Source of the DNA: Liolophura sinensis
Lineage: Eukaryota; Mollusca; Polyplacophora; Chitonida; Chitonidae
NCBI RefSeq assembly: GCF_032854445.1
Contig: NC_088298.1
Location: forward strand, 12,079,504 to 12,143,503
Direction of reading: 5' to 3'
Length of the DNA: 64,000 nucleotides
Below, in pieces: positions 8,791 through 20,955 of this stretch. The first letter of the stretch is position 1; each line of letters begins with the position of its first letter. Under the pieces are notes generated by a model. It ran no database searches. It was not told the origin of the DNA and saw only the letters and a list, made by a program, of their open reading frames with translations. Position numbers and translations under genes: made by a program.

Positions 8791-10708
8791 TGTACAAAGA
8801 ATACACTAAAAAGAACTGTACATCACACTGTCCAGGAAAGTATCTAGAAATGTTTGCTTGAAATTTGTCCAACAGTGCAAAATTGTTTTAGAACATTAGA
8901 TTCTAAGGTCGTCAGACTTTACCAGTGACATCAAGGTTACATGCATATCTTTTGCCTGCAACAGTTTGTTTCAACGTTCATTTGTGAAATGCCTTTATGC
9001 ATGTACATGTGTATGCATTCTGAATGATGAAATCTAGCAATTCTGGTCTTTATACAGGCCAAAAAGCCTCTTGTGATGTTACTGGTCTCAATATGGTCAG
9101 AAAAGGCCACTGTAAAATCTGAAGGTTCAAAGCATTTCATGGTGTTGAAAAAATTCTAGGAGAGTAAAATAAATTACTTTATGGACAGTGTTCATCTTAC
9201 ATATTCATCAGGTTGGTGTTTTCTTTGACTTGAAGTGAACAATGAACAATCTGAACCTCTGAATATTCCTACGATTATTAAGATTAGTTTTAATTTCTGT
9301 GAAAAAGTCATCAAACGTATGACAAGATGTACAGTACGGTAAATGAATATAAAACTTACTTGGATGTTAATGTATATGTATCACAAACAAATCTGATTAG
9401 CTGCAATTTCATAGGAGATCTACATGTAGGAATTCTTTAAACATACATTGTTAGTTCTTAAAAGAATCTGTATGTAACGGCATGCCTCTATAAACACAGG
9501 GCATATTACATTAATGATTGTGAATTAGCTAAATAGGACTCTGGTCTTTGACAGGAATACATTGTCTTTTCTTGCATTAGAATATATTCCTATTACATTA
9601 CCTCATGGAATATTACACTGCCTCATGGAATATTACACTGCCTCATGGAATATTACACTGATGAGCCTAAAAATATTTTATACTGAACATAAATTGGCAC
9701 GACAATAATTACATGTACACTGATCGCTTGAACTGCTTTCAAAGGCACATGACTGCTTGCATTAAATTTACTGTTTGTCTCCAAATTTTTACAGAAAACC
9801 GATCGTACCCATGATGAAAATATATATAGTTATCAAGGGCAATCTTACATGTCTATGATATATATACTTATCTGGCCACTGCAATTTGGTTCTAGTCTTG
9901 GAAATAATATACTACATACTTCAAATATGATTTAACAATAAACTGCAGTACATAAACTAAGTAGCTGATATAATCGAAAAGCCTTTAGTTAGTCGAGTCA
10001 AATGTTGAGCAACATTGCTAACATACAATTACGTGCGGTTAAACATGAAGAACATATGAAAGAATAATTGTCCGAAGTGGACATTATGGTACCTGAATTT
10101 CGACTGAAGGTAATGCAACTTACTTGTTGTCAGATAATTATGTGATTGATAACTTATAACTTCCATGCACAGCAGACACTCTGGTGACTGTCTGCAGACG
10201 TATTGGCACCTCTAATGACAGGGGCGGATCTACAGCCAAGTAACAACAACCACTGGAGAGGTCAAGCAAACACAAGGCGATGGCAGCAGATCAAATGATG
10301 GTGGCAACAGTACAGTTAGGGATTAAGACCCTGACCAATGAACTATGATTCCGTCTAGGCTTTTGGTGGTTCTGGTATTGATTGCCTATAACGTGTTAAT
10401 CACTGTGTCTTTGACCCGTCTATAGTCACACTGGTCATTATGGTCATCAAATGCCAGGCCTCTTCACTGCACAATACCCTTTATCACACCATTTAAATCT
10501 GACCACTGAAGCCAGCAACAAACAGTTTAGTATGAAGAGCTCTGGATGATCAGGGCTTGGCCACAAAACCATGTTGACCACGCGCCTTGATAACTGGCCA
10601 CCGTAAAGAACTGTGACAACTTTCAACATTGCTACATCCCTGTTTAGACTTGCCGAATTAAACTGCTGTTTGCATGTGATCTAATGGATGCGAGTATGCA
10701 GTGCTGTA
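8791..10708. other. Intron 1 sequence, little recognised
   Basis: Unique-looking AT-rich DNA apart from a short three-unit tandem repeat at 9601-9660. I see no exon-like frame. Confidence 0.5.
9601..9660. repeat. 20-bp tandem repeat, three copies
   Basis: CCTCATGGAATATTACACTG occurs three times without change. Confidence 0.95.
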
Positions 10709-10915
10709 ATTCTTCAACCTTTTCGCATGTTTGCAAGGGGTTTATTCAAGCAAATTCTGAAAGCCTTGTTCTCATGACTGATCAAATTATACTTCTTGTG
10801 AAGCCTTGAAACTGGCCAATCCAACCAATGTAGCTAGATGTCTCCAAAAATCCAACTAAAAGTGTGCATGAATTGCACTAAAAGTCGCTTTTATATGTTA
10901 AAAGGTTGAGGAATT
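10709..10915. mobile_element. MITE-like element, family B, copy 1
   Basis: Ends are AATTCTTCAACCTTTT (10709) and AAAAGGTTGAGGAATT (10900-10915), a 16-bp inverted repeat with one mismatch. The interior (CATGTTTGCAAGGGGTTTAT; GTGAAGCCTTGAAACTGGCC) recurs at 14117-14303. No coding potential. Confidence 0.7.
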
Positions 10916-12227
10916 TGGGCAGATCAAACATTTAAATACTATTGTATTTTAAATACGTGGAGTTTTATTCATAGCTTTATCGGATGTTCAGCAAATTTGA
11001 CTTTTTTAACTCCGTAACAAGGATTAACTGCATCAAAGGCCAAGATATTCTCAAGCATGCACACATTGCAAATACACGAAATCCTCTCTGTTAAGTACAT
11101 ACATTCGTATCAGCCTTATTAGTTCAGAAGTCTTTGCTCACTCATCAACAGCAAATCATCATTAAATGAAGCAGATAATGGAGCTGCTGGTAAGCTTGGC
11201 CTGCCAGGGATGCCCAGAAGCTGCCAGGCTCTACTTGTCACAGTCATTTTCCTGGAAGTCACTCTGAGCACATCTGAGCTGTCCATCAAAATCCTTCAAG
11301 CGTATAATGATGATACCAGTGTACTAGGTATATTTATATTTATTTATAAATTAAAACACAAATTCAAAGTCTCCAAGTCCATATGTAAAATAATGTGGCT
11401 TCAACCCACAATTTATCTGGTGTTTGTTATTGCTTAGGCCTTTTCTTTTTCACTTTCTGCCTCTGACTGTCACACCAATAAAAGAAACAGGGAGATCACT
11501 CTGGCTAAATTCGCTGTCCTTGCCTCCAAGAAAGACATTTCTATTCATTCAACTGAATTTCGCAGCCACGGGGCATCATCTGGTGAAGAAGCCAGAGTTA
11601 TCCCTCTTTGTTAGGGCCGTATTCGTATCCATAAGTTAAGTGATTCGGAATAAAAGTGTCACTTGGCAAATAAAAAAAAAAGTTCTTCTCTCGAACACTT
11701 TGCCAGTTGCGACATGGATTACCTGTTAGCCATTTACAACGAGAAAAACCCATCTTTAATGCGAAGCCTGTCAGAAAATCCATGACTGCTTGGGCATCTG
11801 CAGGAAAACAGCGCAAGTCTCCGCTGTAGGACATTGACGCGAGGTGGGGTAATTAGGCTGTCTCATTGATTGTGCGGGGGTTTTATCTGCAGCCCAGGCC
11901 TACAGATCAATAGTCTTACCACATTAACTTATCTGTAGTTATCTTGCCGTAGTTTACATAACAGCTTTTACAGTAATTCCCCACATCAGATATGCGTAAG
12001 TTCAGGGTGAACAGGGCTAAGATTAATCTTAACAAGGGTTGAAACCTCCCTGAGGACAGCTATTTCATGTTAACACATCAGGGAGTGTGGGGGTGAGGTA
12101 CAGAGCTGCAGGATGCAGAGACTGAATGAATATAAGCAGAAGGCAGTCGTGATTCGGAATCAACCTTATCTAGCCAGTGATTACACATATATAGTGGGTT
12201 ATTATTTGACACCTGACATGACTAACT

Positions 12228-12704
12228 TTAAAGGGGAAGAAACCTTAAAAAAATGACACTATAGGCTGAAAAGAGCACATTTTTTTTCTATCTGGTGTTG
12301 CATTCTGCATAATTTTTAGATTTTTCCTCGCCATACATGTAAAGCCTGAAAACGGCAAAGCTGGCAGAAATCGTTGAGTCCAACGCGTCCTCAATCTTTA
12401 ACACCCTGTAATTTATGCTGTGCCTCTCAGCCAATGAGAGTCGTTAAAACTGCCGGCATGTTCATGTGAACTCAGAACCTAAGTCCGACAGGTTTCCGAC
12501 AGAAATTCTCCTCCTAACACAGAAGACTTCAGGACTAGTTCTTAGGCAAAATGGAGATGCCCACAGTGGTTTTTGGCGCTGACTTCATTTATAATTTATC
12601 AACTTGAGGTACATATTAGAATTTTTTTATGGCATGCACCTGTGAGGAAATGCATACTCTTTTCAATGGTATTTGATTGATATTTAAATTTTCTTCTCCT
12701 TTAA
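12228..12704. mobile_element. MITE family A, copy 1 (TTAA-flanked, 477 bp)
   Basis: Bounded by TTAA on both sides, with inverted ends AGGGGAAGAAACC and TTTTCTTCTCCT. The interior includes ATGACACTATAGGCTGAAAA and CAGAAGACTTCAGGACTAGT, shared with the copies at 16500 and 46243. TTAA flanks suggest a piggyBac-type or other TTAA-targeting source; no transposase is present. Relative to the copy at 46243 it lacks about 95 bp near 12490. Confidence 0.85.
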
Positions 12705-14610
12705 CACCTCTCAGCTGGATTGTCTGGAGGCAACACCTGGTCATGTATTATCACTATTATTACTAACAATTATGGGACAATAATCTAACCACTCTTCACT
12801 GGAGATCTTGTGATGCACACATGTTATAATCTATTTCTATACTGATTGAGCTTTCACTGCCTTACCCAACAATATTTAACTTATAAAACAATCAGATTTA
12901 TGATTGGGTGGAAGAGACTGGGTAGAGCCTGGGGGAAACACAACGCCCTTCATTGGAACACAAATATATATTATAAGATATAAACAGAAGATATCAGTAA
13001 GCATAATTATCGACACATTGTTCTGTGCTAGAGTTCTGTTATCCATAACATTCATAAGGTGGCAGTTTAACTTATTTTGAAATAAAGAAAGAGGGGTTTC
13101 ACATTAATTCAAATTCCTGAATATTAATGAAACAAATGCCCCTTTCAAAGTCTCAATAACCACAACACTCTATCCATAGACACAAATTTGTTTTTCACAA
13201 TTTTGCCAGAAATCTCTGCATTTTGGCATCCTACATTTTCACCATGGCAACAAATTGTGATGCGAGTACATTCATCACATTCACCAAACGCAGGCTTTTC
13301 TGGTTTTAACTTTGCCAATCCCATTCATTTCTCCGTGCTATGACGAGACAGATCTGGTTTGTCTGACCTTCCCATGTGATGAGCCAGGGCTAAAGTCACA
13401 GGGCTGTGGTAGTTGGCCTTTACACAAGCTCTCTTGGTGACCAGAAGCGGCATAATTTTTAGCTGGGCTGGCTCAGTCATGGCTGTATGATGGCAAAGAT
13501 TTACGTCCTGACACGAACTCCATCAAAGGGGTGATCAGGTAGTTAATCAGGTGTAAACGCTGCCTCTACAGCCTAATTTCACACCTCAAATGACACATAG
13601 ACCAAGGCTCTTCCAGAACAGCCCCTCGCAATTTACCATACTCCTGGAGAATTACCTCCCGAATGATGGCTTAGATGTCGCCGCGAATTTTCACTGTTTG
13701 ACAAACTGCAGACAGATTGTCATTAGAGGCAAGGACGCAATGATTGAGAAACGGGAAACAGTTCACCAGTGATTAACGCAGAAATCTTCTTGTCTTTGTG
13801 CATGCAAGTGACGCGAGTGACTGATCACTGAAGATGACTTCCTGAAGTCCACATGTTCACATCTCAACTTGTACGGAATACTAGCTGAATAATTCCACAC
13901 ATACTTTAATAAATGACAGAAAGTGACCTTGAAAGAAAAGATAACAGCAGTAGGCCCAATGTATAGATATCAATTATACAAGGATAAAGCATCGTACATA
14001 CAGTTTTTTGATATTTCATAACAGATTATTGCGAAATCCTCCACATCGAGAAATTCAAAAGTGCTACCATATTACCAATTTTATCTCATCCGACCTATCT
14101 TACTATTATAACTGTCATTCTCTAACGTTCTCACATGTTTGCAACGTGTTTATTCAAGCATATTATAAAGTCATTATACTTTTTGTGAAGCCCTGAAACT
14201 GGCCTATCCACCCAAAGTAGTTTTGCCTCCAAAATAAGATGACAATGAGCAGAAATTAGACTGAAAGTTGCTCTTTCATATGTTAAAAGGTTTCAGAATC
14301 AGTGGAGCCCTTGTTTCTGCTAAGAACATGTGGAAGGTGTTTTACCTTAATGCCTATGAGTGTGGAATACAAGTTACACAACACTGTTTCCAGTGTCTCT
14401 CACATGACCTATCCCATGGACTGGTAAGAATTACAGATTAAAAACTGGTTTACACAGGAAACAAGTGTGCCACTACAAAGTGGCTTGAGCTGTTTACATC
14501 TGATTCCACCCCTCTTATTTGTTGTCCTTTTAGAAACAAAGATTACATAACTTAAAGTATTGCATATGCTGTACATGTACTTTTAATAAACGATCTTTCA
14601 ATTGTATGCA
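12705..14610. other. Intron 1 sequence with one family-B MITE
   Basis: Apart from 14117-14303, I see no repeat or exon. 13260-13780 is somewhat more GC-rich and may be conserved non-coding DNA, which cannot be judged from one sequence. Confidence 0.4.
14117..14303. mobile_element. MITE-like element, family B, copy 2
   Basis: Shares CACATGTTTGCAACGTGTTT, TTTTTGTGAAGCCCTGAAAC and CATATGTTAAAAGGTTTCAG with the copy at 10709. The ends are more diverged, but the right end AAAAGGTTTCAGAAT still pairs with the family terminus. Confidence 0.6.
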
Positions 14611-14615
14611 TTATT

Positions 14616-16139
14616 CATGGCCGTAGACAAGGGGGGAATGTGCAGGGGAGGGGGGGGGGGGGCTATAGCCCCCTCAAGTTCTGGCTAGTCTTTGTGGAGA
14701 TCTGGGCAAAATATTTATCACATGAATAAACAGAACTTTAACGCAGGTTCAGACAAATCAAAACTTTTTAATTTTAATCTGCGCTACTCCTTATGAAATT
14801 CAGTCCTTTTTCGACTTCTTTATGTTGTTTAGTTTTATTGCACCCTGTCAGAATCATTCATCGTCTGCGTGCACCTGCTTTGCTCTTGTGGTACACAGCG
14901 TAAGTATACTAAGCACTGGTTGCAAGTACTGAGTTAGGCACTTTTGTGCGTGACTAATTGTGTGCTTAGAATCAGCATGAAATCATATATGGCGACGCTA
15001 ATATCATTTTCGTAACTGTAATAAATGAGAACCTTCAGCTATCGTAGCAGACGGCAAAACTAAATTAAATATCAAATATAGGATCTAAAGCAAAAACGAA
15101 AATTTGCGGACGGCCGTCTTAATTGATTGGAACTTTATCTACTTTAATATTTCTCAAAAAAAAAAAAATAATAAAGTTGTTGGGACAAGGAATTAAACAC
15201 TTACTAATTTAATTTACACACGGACAATTTTCATGTTTTATGGAGGTCACAACAGCATGTGATCAGGGCATGAAGTCATTCCACATGCTTTTAAAAGTAG
15301 TACATATATATAATAATAGCAAGCAAATAACAAATTTTATTTCTATTTGCCATAAGCAGCAACTTCAAAACTGATGCTAGGCAATACATGATTCCATATT
15401 TCAGTTTTATTTAAACAATTTTTAAGATTGATAAGGAATCTACGATTAGGCATATGTATACAGAAACAATGTTTATTAAAGAACGCTTGAATATAAGATT
15501 TGAGGGCAAAGTTAAAACAAGTTCAATGTACAAGAATTTAATGAAATTAACAAGGTTATAAGTCATTACTTTTAACTGCACATCAAGTGCAAAACAGTTG
15601 AGCAATTATTTAGAAAAAATTAATGATACACAATATATGATAGACTATTTATACAGGGTGGGTAACACTGTTATTGATGCAGTTGTATAACGTGTCCACC
15701 GAGACGATACTGAGGAGCTGGATCTGGAAGAAATAGCCAATCAATTCACTGGTAGAAACACAGTGTTTTCTGGACAATCCTGGTTGATACCTGGGGTTTG
15801 CTCACTTGTACACTTAAACTTTAATTATTTGTACCCAATAGCCAAACAAAAAAAATGGACAAAATGCCGAGTTGACTTAGTACAACGTTAATTACAAAAA
15901 GTCCACTGAACTTCTTGACTTTTTCCCCCCAAGAGAAAACACATGCACTGTGTCATAAAAGATGCCTTTTGGCAGCAGAATTTAAGTGGGAGGTTGCATC
16001 TCCAGCCCTCTAGGACCCTGGGGCTTCCGGGGCCTAGGCGGCCCCTGGACCCTCGCATAATTTGGCTGTAATAGTCAATCTGCCATTACACTCCCCCCCC
16101 CACCCCACCCCACCACATGAAAACTTGTCTACGGCCTTG
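14616..16139. mobile_element. 1.5-kb terminal-inverted-repeat element, superfamily unassigned
   Basis: The left end CATGGCCGTAGACAAG and the right end CTTGTCTACGGCCTTG form a 16-bp inverted repeat with one mismatch. Inside both, the same G-rich (left) or C-rich (right) tract follows. TTATT lies directly outside both ends (14611-14615 and 16140-16144), a plausible 5-bp target-site duplication. The interior has no intact transposase. A protein-like plus-strand fragment at about 15689-15790 reads RVHRDDTEELDLEEIANQFT and GRNTVFSGQSW, preceded by a stop; its origin is unknown. Confidence 0.65.
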
Positions 16140-16499
16140 TTATTCTTATAAGCATAAATCAAGGTTGAACAATTCTTACACGGCAGACTGTATTAAACCA
16201 GTCCTTTTGGTTGCCACAACAAACTGTCAGAACACATGCATGCTAATACACTAATACATGTACACTGCATCTAAAAGCTTTCCAACAAAATAAAAATATT
16301 TGTTCACTTTTCATTCCTGAATTACATTAGACAGAGCTTCAACATTTCCCTAAAGATATTCGCTGGAAACTTCACTGGCAAAAAAAACAACAAAACTAAA
16401 CTCTGGGGAATTGCACAGAATATATTCACAAACTTGCTTGGCCTGAGGATGTCAGGGATATAATTTCTATACAGCTTTATTGAGTCAACTGAATAATAA

Positions 16500-16696
16500 T
16501 TAAAGGAGAAGAAAACTTTAAATAATGACACTATAGGCTGAAAAGAGCACATTTTTTTCTATCTGGTGGTGCCTGTTGCATAATTTTTCGATTTTTTCCT
16601 TGCCACACACGTAAAGCCTGAAAATGACAAATAGTCCAAAGCCCAAATACCTTTTCAATGGTATTTGTTTGATATTTCAGTTTTCTTCTCCTTTAA
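16500..16696. mobile_element. MITE family A, copy 2 (internally deleted, 197 bp)
   Basis: TTAA on both sides and near-perfect inverted ends, AGGAGAAGAAAAC and TTTTCTTCTCCT. It keeps the first ~130 bp and the last ~60 bp of the family and lacks the middle. Confidence 0.85.
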
Positions 16697-17163
16697 AGCA
16701 TATATTCTCAAAGGTCTTGGATTCCTACCTTGTAAAAAGTCTAAATGTCTCATCCTGGTGCCTAGCTGGCCAGAAAATATTACCACATGCATATTTTATG
16801 CTTTCTGAGAGATTTGAGGAGCTGTATTGTCAGCTTAGAGTATATCTCCGTCGGGATTAGAGTAGAGATCGGGGCCTTTCTTGGCTGTTCAAAGACTTGA
16901 ATGTATGTTGTCTGACAGAAACTTTATCCACTTTCGTACACTTCAAAAATTTCAAATTTCCACGTTTATTTATAATGCTTTTCCATGCCAAGAACTCAAA
17001 TTTTCCAGGCTCTTGGAATAAATATTTTACATTTACATGTATACATGTACATGCTTTATAAAGCAAAGTAAAATGACTTTTAGCTGAACTCTAACCGTAC
17101 ATATTTATATTACCAGTACTAAGCCATTTCAGAGGTGGTGGACAAAGAGTTCTGCAAGAAAAT

Positions 17164-17225
17164 GAGGGAGTGCTTGAGGTTTAGCGTCGTACTTAACAAC
17201 TTTTCAGTCATAAGCAAGAAAATGT
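17164..17225. repeat. Fragment of dispersed repeat family C
   Basis: GAGTGCTTGAGGTTTAGCGT followed by CGTACTTAACAACTTTTCAG matches the left end of the longer copy at 24384. Confidence 0.6.
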
Positions 17226-17892
17226 TAGAGTATTCACAGTAGTTCAGGTTGGCTTTGCAGTGTGAATTTTAAGGCTTCTGGGGGCCCAACTACAAGGCAC
17301 TCTGATTTTCCAGCCTTTACAAGGCCTGGAAAAGTCACTCATATCAAATTCCAGAATTTTTCAGGTTTTCAAGGCCCTATACCAACCCTACATCCTTACT
17401 ATCCATTTAGGGAAGTATCCCCTACAACAATAACAACAGGTTTGTGTATAGGGGTGAGCAGAATAGGGGTGAGCAGAACTGTGCTGGTCTCAGTGACAGA
17501 TGGATCATCTGGAATTCAAGTGCTCCTTGCACTGATGGAAACCCATGCCTACTTAACATCCTTTAATAGCCAGGCTTCTCAAAACAATGTGTTGAAATGA
17601 TCTTTGAACTAGCTTTGGAAATCTGGCAAAACAGTGAAAGAGTTTCCAGATGTGAACGAGAAAGATAGGTGGTGTGCAGGTAGAGCTGTATGGTGTATAT
17701 CAAAACAGTACTGTACATTTGCCCATGACTGTTGTGTTTAGCTCTTAGTCCAAAGCATTATCTCTATTTGAAATATCAATCAAAGAAATATGTATTAAAA
17801 ATTTAACACAAAACTAAAGGTAAAATGAAGCACCAATCATGAAAATAAATATAGAGTGGTGATCATAACTGCTGAAGATGAAGAAGAACTTT

Positions 17893-18182
17893 AATTGCTA
17901 GCGGGGGCCTCCGTGGCTCAGTTGGTTAGCGCGCTAGCACAGCGTAATGACCCAGGAGTCTCTCACCAATGCGGTCGCTGTGAGTTCAAGTCCAGCTCAT
18001 GCTGGCTTCCTCTCCGGCCGTACGTGGGAAGGTCTGGAAGCAACCTGCAGATGGTCGTGGGTTTCCCCCGGGCTCTGCCCGGTTTCCACCCACCATAATG
18101 CTGGCCACCGTTGTATAAGTGAAATATTCTTGAGTACGGCTTAAAACACCAATCAAATAAATAAATAAATGAATTACTAGCG
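17893..18182 (+). mobile_element. Full-length V-SINE-like element with target-site duplication
   Basis: The SINE body is 17904-18171. The tRNA-like head has an A box, TGGCTCAGTTGG (17914-17925), and a B box, GTTCAAGTCC (17984-17993), as in internal RNA polymerase III promoters. The central block GGGTTTCCCCCGGGCTCTGC is V-domain-like, and the tail is CAATCAAATAAATAAATAAA. It is flanked by AATTGCTAGCG and AATTACTAGCG, an 11-bp duplication with one mismatch. It is the best reference copy in the window; similarity to the mollusc RUDI V-SINE is from memory. Confidence 0.93.
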
Positions 18183-20420
18183 TTCTCACATGAACATATG
18201 GAAGTGTTCATATATAGGTAACTGGATTTCTCCACAAAGTAGTCACAGAAATTACAAATGTAGGCAGTAAAGACAAGAATAATCCCTTCAAGTACAGTGA
18301 AACTGTATATGCAGGTTTTGCCTGTTGAGTCTAATGGTTAAACTTGGCATATGGGTCTAGCACATGTTGTAATCAAACCCTAACTAGACCAATGATGGTT
18401 TGATCCCTGTGAGGTGTTATGACATGACACGTGTGATAATGATGATAGCACATGGTGGACATGTCTACAGGCCATCTGCTAAGAGAATTACACTCCAGAC
18501 CCAATGGCCAAAAAGGCAGTATTAAAAAATAACGCAAAAAAATACCTTTGGCACCTTGTTCAGAAAACTACAGAACGATATGGCATTGAACTTTTAGTTA
18601 TACATTAAAGACTCAGGCTACTTTTTATCATCAGGGACATATCAATACACAGGAACTTAAAGTCGTACTTCAGTTCCAAGAAGAACTATGTTGAAATATG
18701 AAAATGATATGTAACAAATTTTTGGGTACAGAGCCAACACCATTTTTCAAAGTACATGTATAACACGGTTTAAAAAAGAACCTTTTTCTAAAAGAACCTA
18801 GCCGGTTTGTTTGATGTCATGTAATAAAATTCCTTTAATATGATAACAAATATCTCAAAATATGGTAATTATGCTTTAATGAGGTCAAACGTTTAAAAAG
18901 CACAACATTACTGATGTTTATACACCAGTGATGAGTGCAGTAAGTTTTGCTGCACACCAGGCAGAACTGGAAATGTCCGAAACTTAGAGTACTGTAATAT
19001 TTATTTGAAATATCATTTGAGAGTTCACTTGTTAATACACCCCAAATTCTTTTTCACCTTGATCCTTAAAATTTGACCCTCCTTTTAATATGCAGAGATC
19101 TTGACATTTGTGTAGGTCCTGTACATTTGGTTTAGGAAAGTTGTACATAGTCTCCTGTGTTTTTCAGCACCCTGCTCAGCTCAGTGTACTTCAATGAGAC
19201 ACAGTATGGGTTTGCATTAAATTATTGTTTAATCCTGACTACGACAAAGTAACAAAAGCAATCATAAACCATCTTTGACAACCATCTTGGAGGTCAAGTT
19301 GTAACTGCTGATCCCATCATTCATATAAAGTAAAACTACACATACACTGTGCACACACAATACTAAATTCACACGAATAAATTCACAGTGCCATTTATAC
19401 ACCTTCAGATCACACATACCCAACAAAGCAATGCTTTTTAATCACTTTATTTGTTGATTAACATGAACATTCATTTCGTCTAACTGTTCACACATCAAGA
19501 CAGCATCTGTCCAGGGAGATTGACCTGAAAAATGTTGAGGTCTTAAAAACAGGTAATAGGATTACAATTTCAAATCATTGAAACACGAGTTTAAGTGTAA
19601 AGACTACGTCTAGGGTCTTAACACGCTTTAATCTGACTATCTGTGTTGTACAGGCCTGCCATTACCCCAGCTTGATTATCAACACAATGGCACATGGGCT
19701 TTTCCTGGACGGTTCACTCTGTTTCATCATTTTCTCACCTATTACGGCATCTCGTTAGACATTATCTCTCTGGCTCATACTCCCAAGAACATCAATTCTC
19801 CTGTCTGCACTTCACGATTTACCACTCTCGTTTCCCAGCCATGGCACTCTTAAATCAATGTCACCTTGAAATTGGATGTAGAGGCGAGTTGCGTAACAAT
19901 CACACGTCAAAGGTCATTTGCCCCCCCGTCTTCTTACTTCCTACAATCTCAGCGTGCAGATGGAACCATTCATTTATTTATTTATTTATTCATAACCAAT
20001 CTTGATTCATGTCATTCACAACTATAATGTAATTAACACAATGCCATCATTTTCACACTTCCAATCGGTAAAATTCCTTGGTCATTTACACAGAGATTTC
20101 ACCAAGTCCACGTAGTCAACACATATCTGCATACCTGCATGTACATGCAAGCAATGAGCAGGAGATGACACTGATGTTTTTACCGTCAAACTGCAACGGC
20201 AGAGTGCCACGAACAAAATCTGTATTTTCTGCCAGCCAAATCAGTAGCTAACCACGGCAAAGGTTGCTGCGTACATTCCTGACGAGAAAACATGTTTTTT
20301 CTTGCTAAATGTAATTATCATAAGCTTTCTTACTGTTGCAAGTCAAATTAATAAGACCTGCCTGCTTTGCAACATTTCTGTTCGACACATGCCACCTGAA
20401 GAAGTGCTGGAATAGGAAGA
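18183..20420. other. Intron 1 sequence, nothing recognised
   Basis: No SINE, array or exon-like frame; only a short (TTTA)n run near 19975. Confidence 0.5.
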
Positions 20421-20424
20421 ACAT

Positions 20425-20955
20425 GTGTCCATACAAATGTCCAAAGCATCCAGAAATGTCCAGGGCATCCAGAAATGTCCAGAGCATCCAAAAATGCCAA
20501 GAGCATCATGCAATTTCCAATGTACCATTTAATGTTTAGAACATACAGCAATGCCCAGAACATACAGCAACACCTAGAACATGCAGCAATGCCCAGAACC
20601 ATGCAGCAATGCCCACAGCAATGCCCAGAACCATGCAGCAATGCCCAGAACCATGCAGCAATGCCCAGAACATGCTGCAATGCCCAGAACATTTAGCAAT
20701 CCTCAGAACATCCAGCAATTCTTAAATCATACAGAAAAGACCAGAACATCCAGCAATGCCAAGAAGATACATCAATGCCCAGAACATCCAGTAATGCCCA
20801 AACATCCAACAATATCAACAATGTCCAGTAATGTCCAGAACATCATGCAATGTCCAATACATCATTCAATGGCCAGAAAATCCAGCAATGCCCAAAACAA
20901 ATAGTAAAGATATGCAAGTAACTGTAGATCCTGAACATCTGGCAATGCCAAGTTC
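20425..20955. repeat. Diverged tandem repeat, 19-20 bp unit
   Basis: Variants of CAGAACATCCAGCAATGCC recur about 25 times, with 19-20 bp spacing and many substitutions. The middle (20580-20700) is most regular. Open frames on both strands here are repeat read-through. Confidence 0.9.

Noticed and set aside
11598-11834. 78-codon minus-strand frame starting MSYSGDL
   Set aside because: Considered as an extra PDE1 exon; no similarity to PDE1, and no acceptor and donor pair with a compatible phase was evident.
17904-17995. Possible genuine tRNA gene (A and B boxes)
   Set aside because: The tRNA-like part continues into the SINE body and tail, is flanked by a target duplication and recurs at several sites; the arms do not form a convincing cloverleaf.
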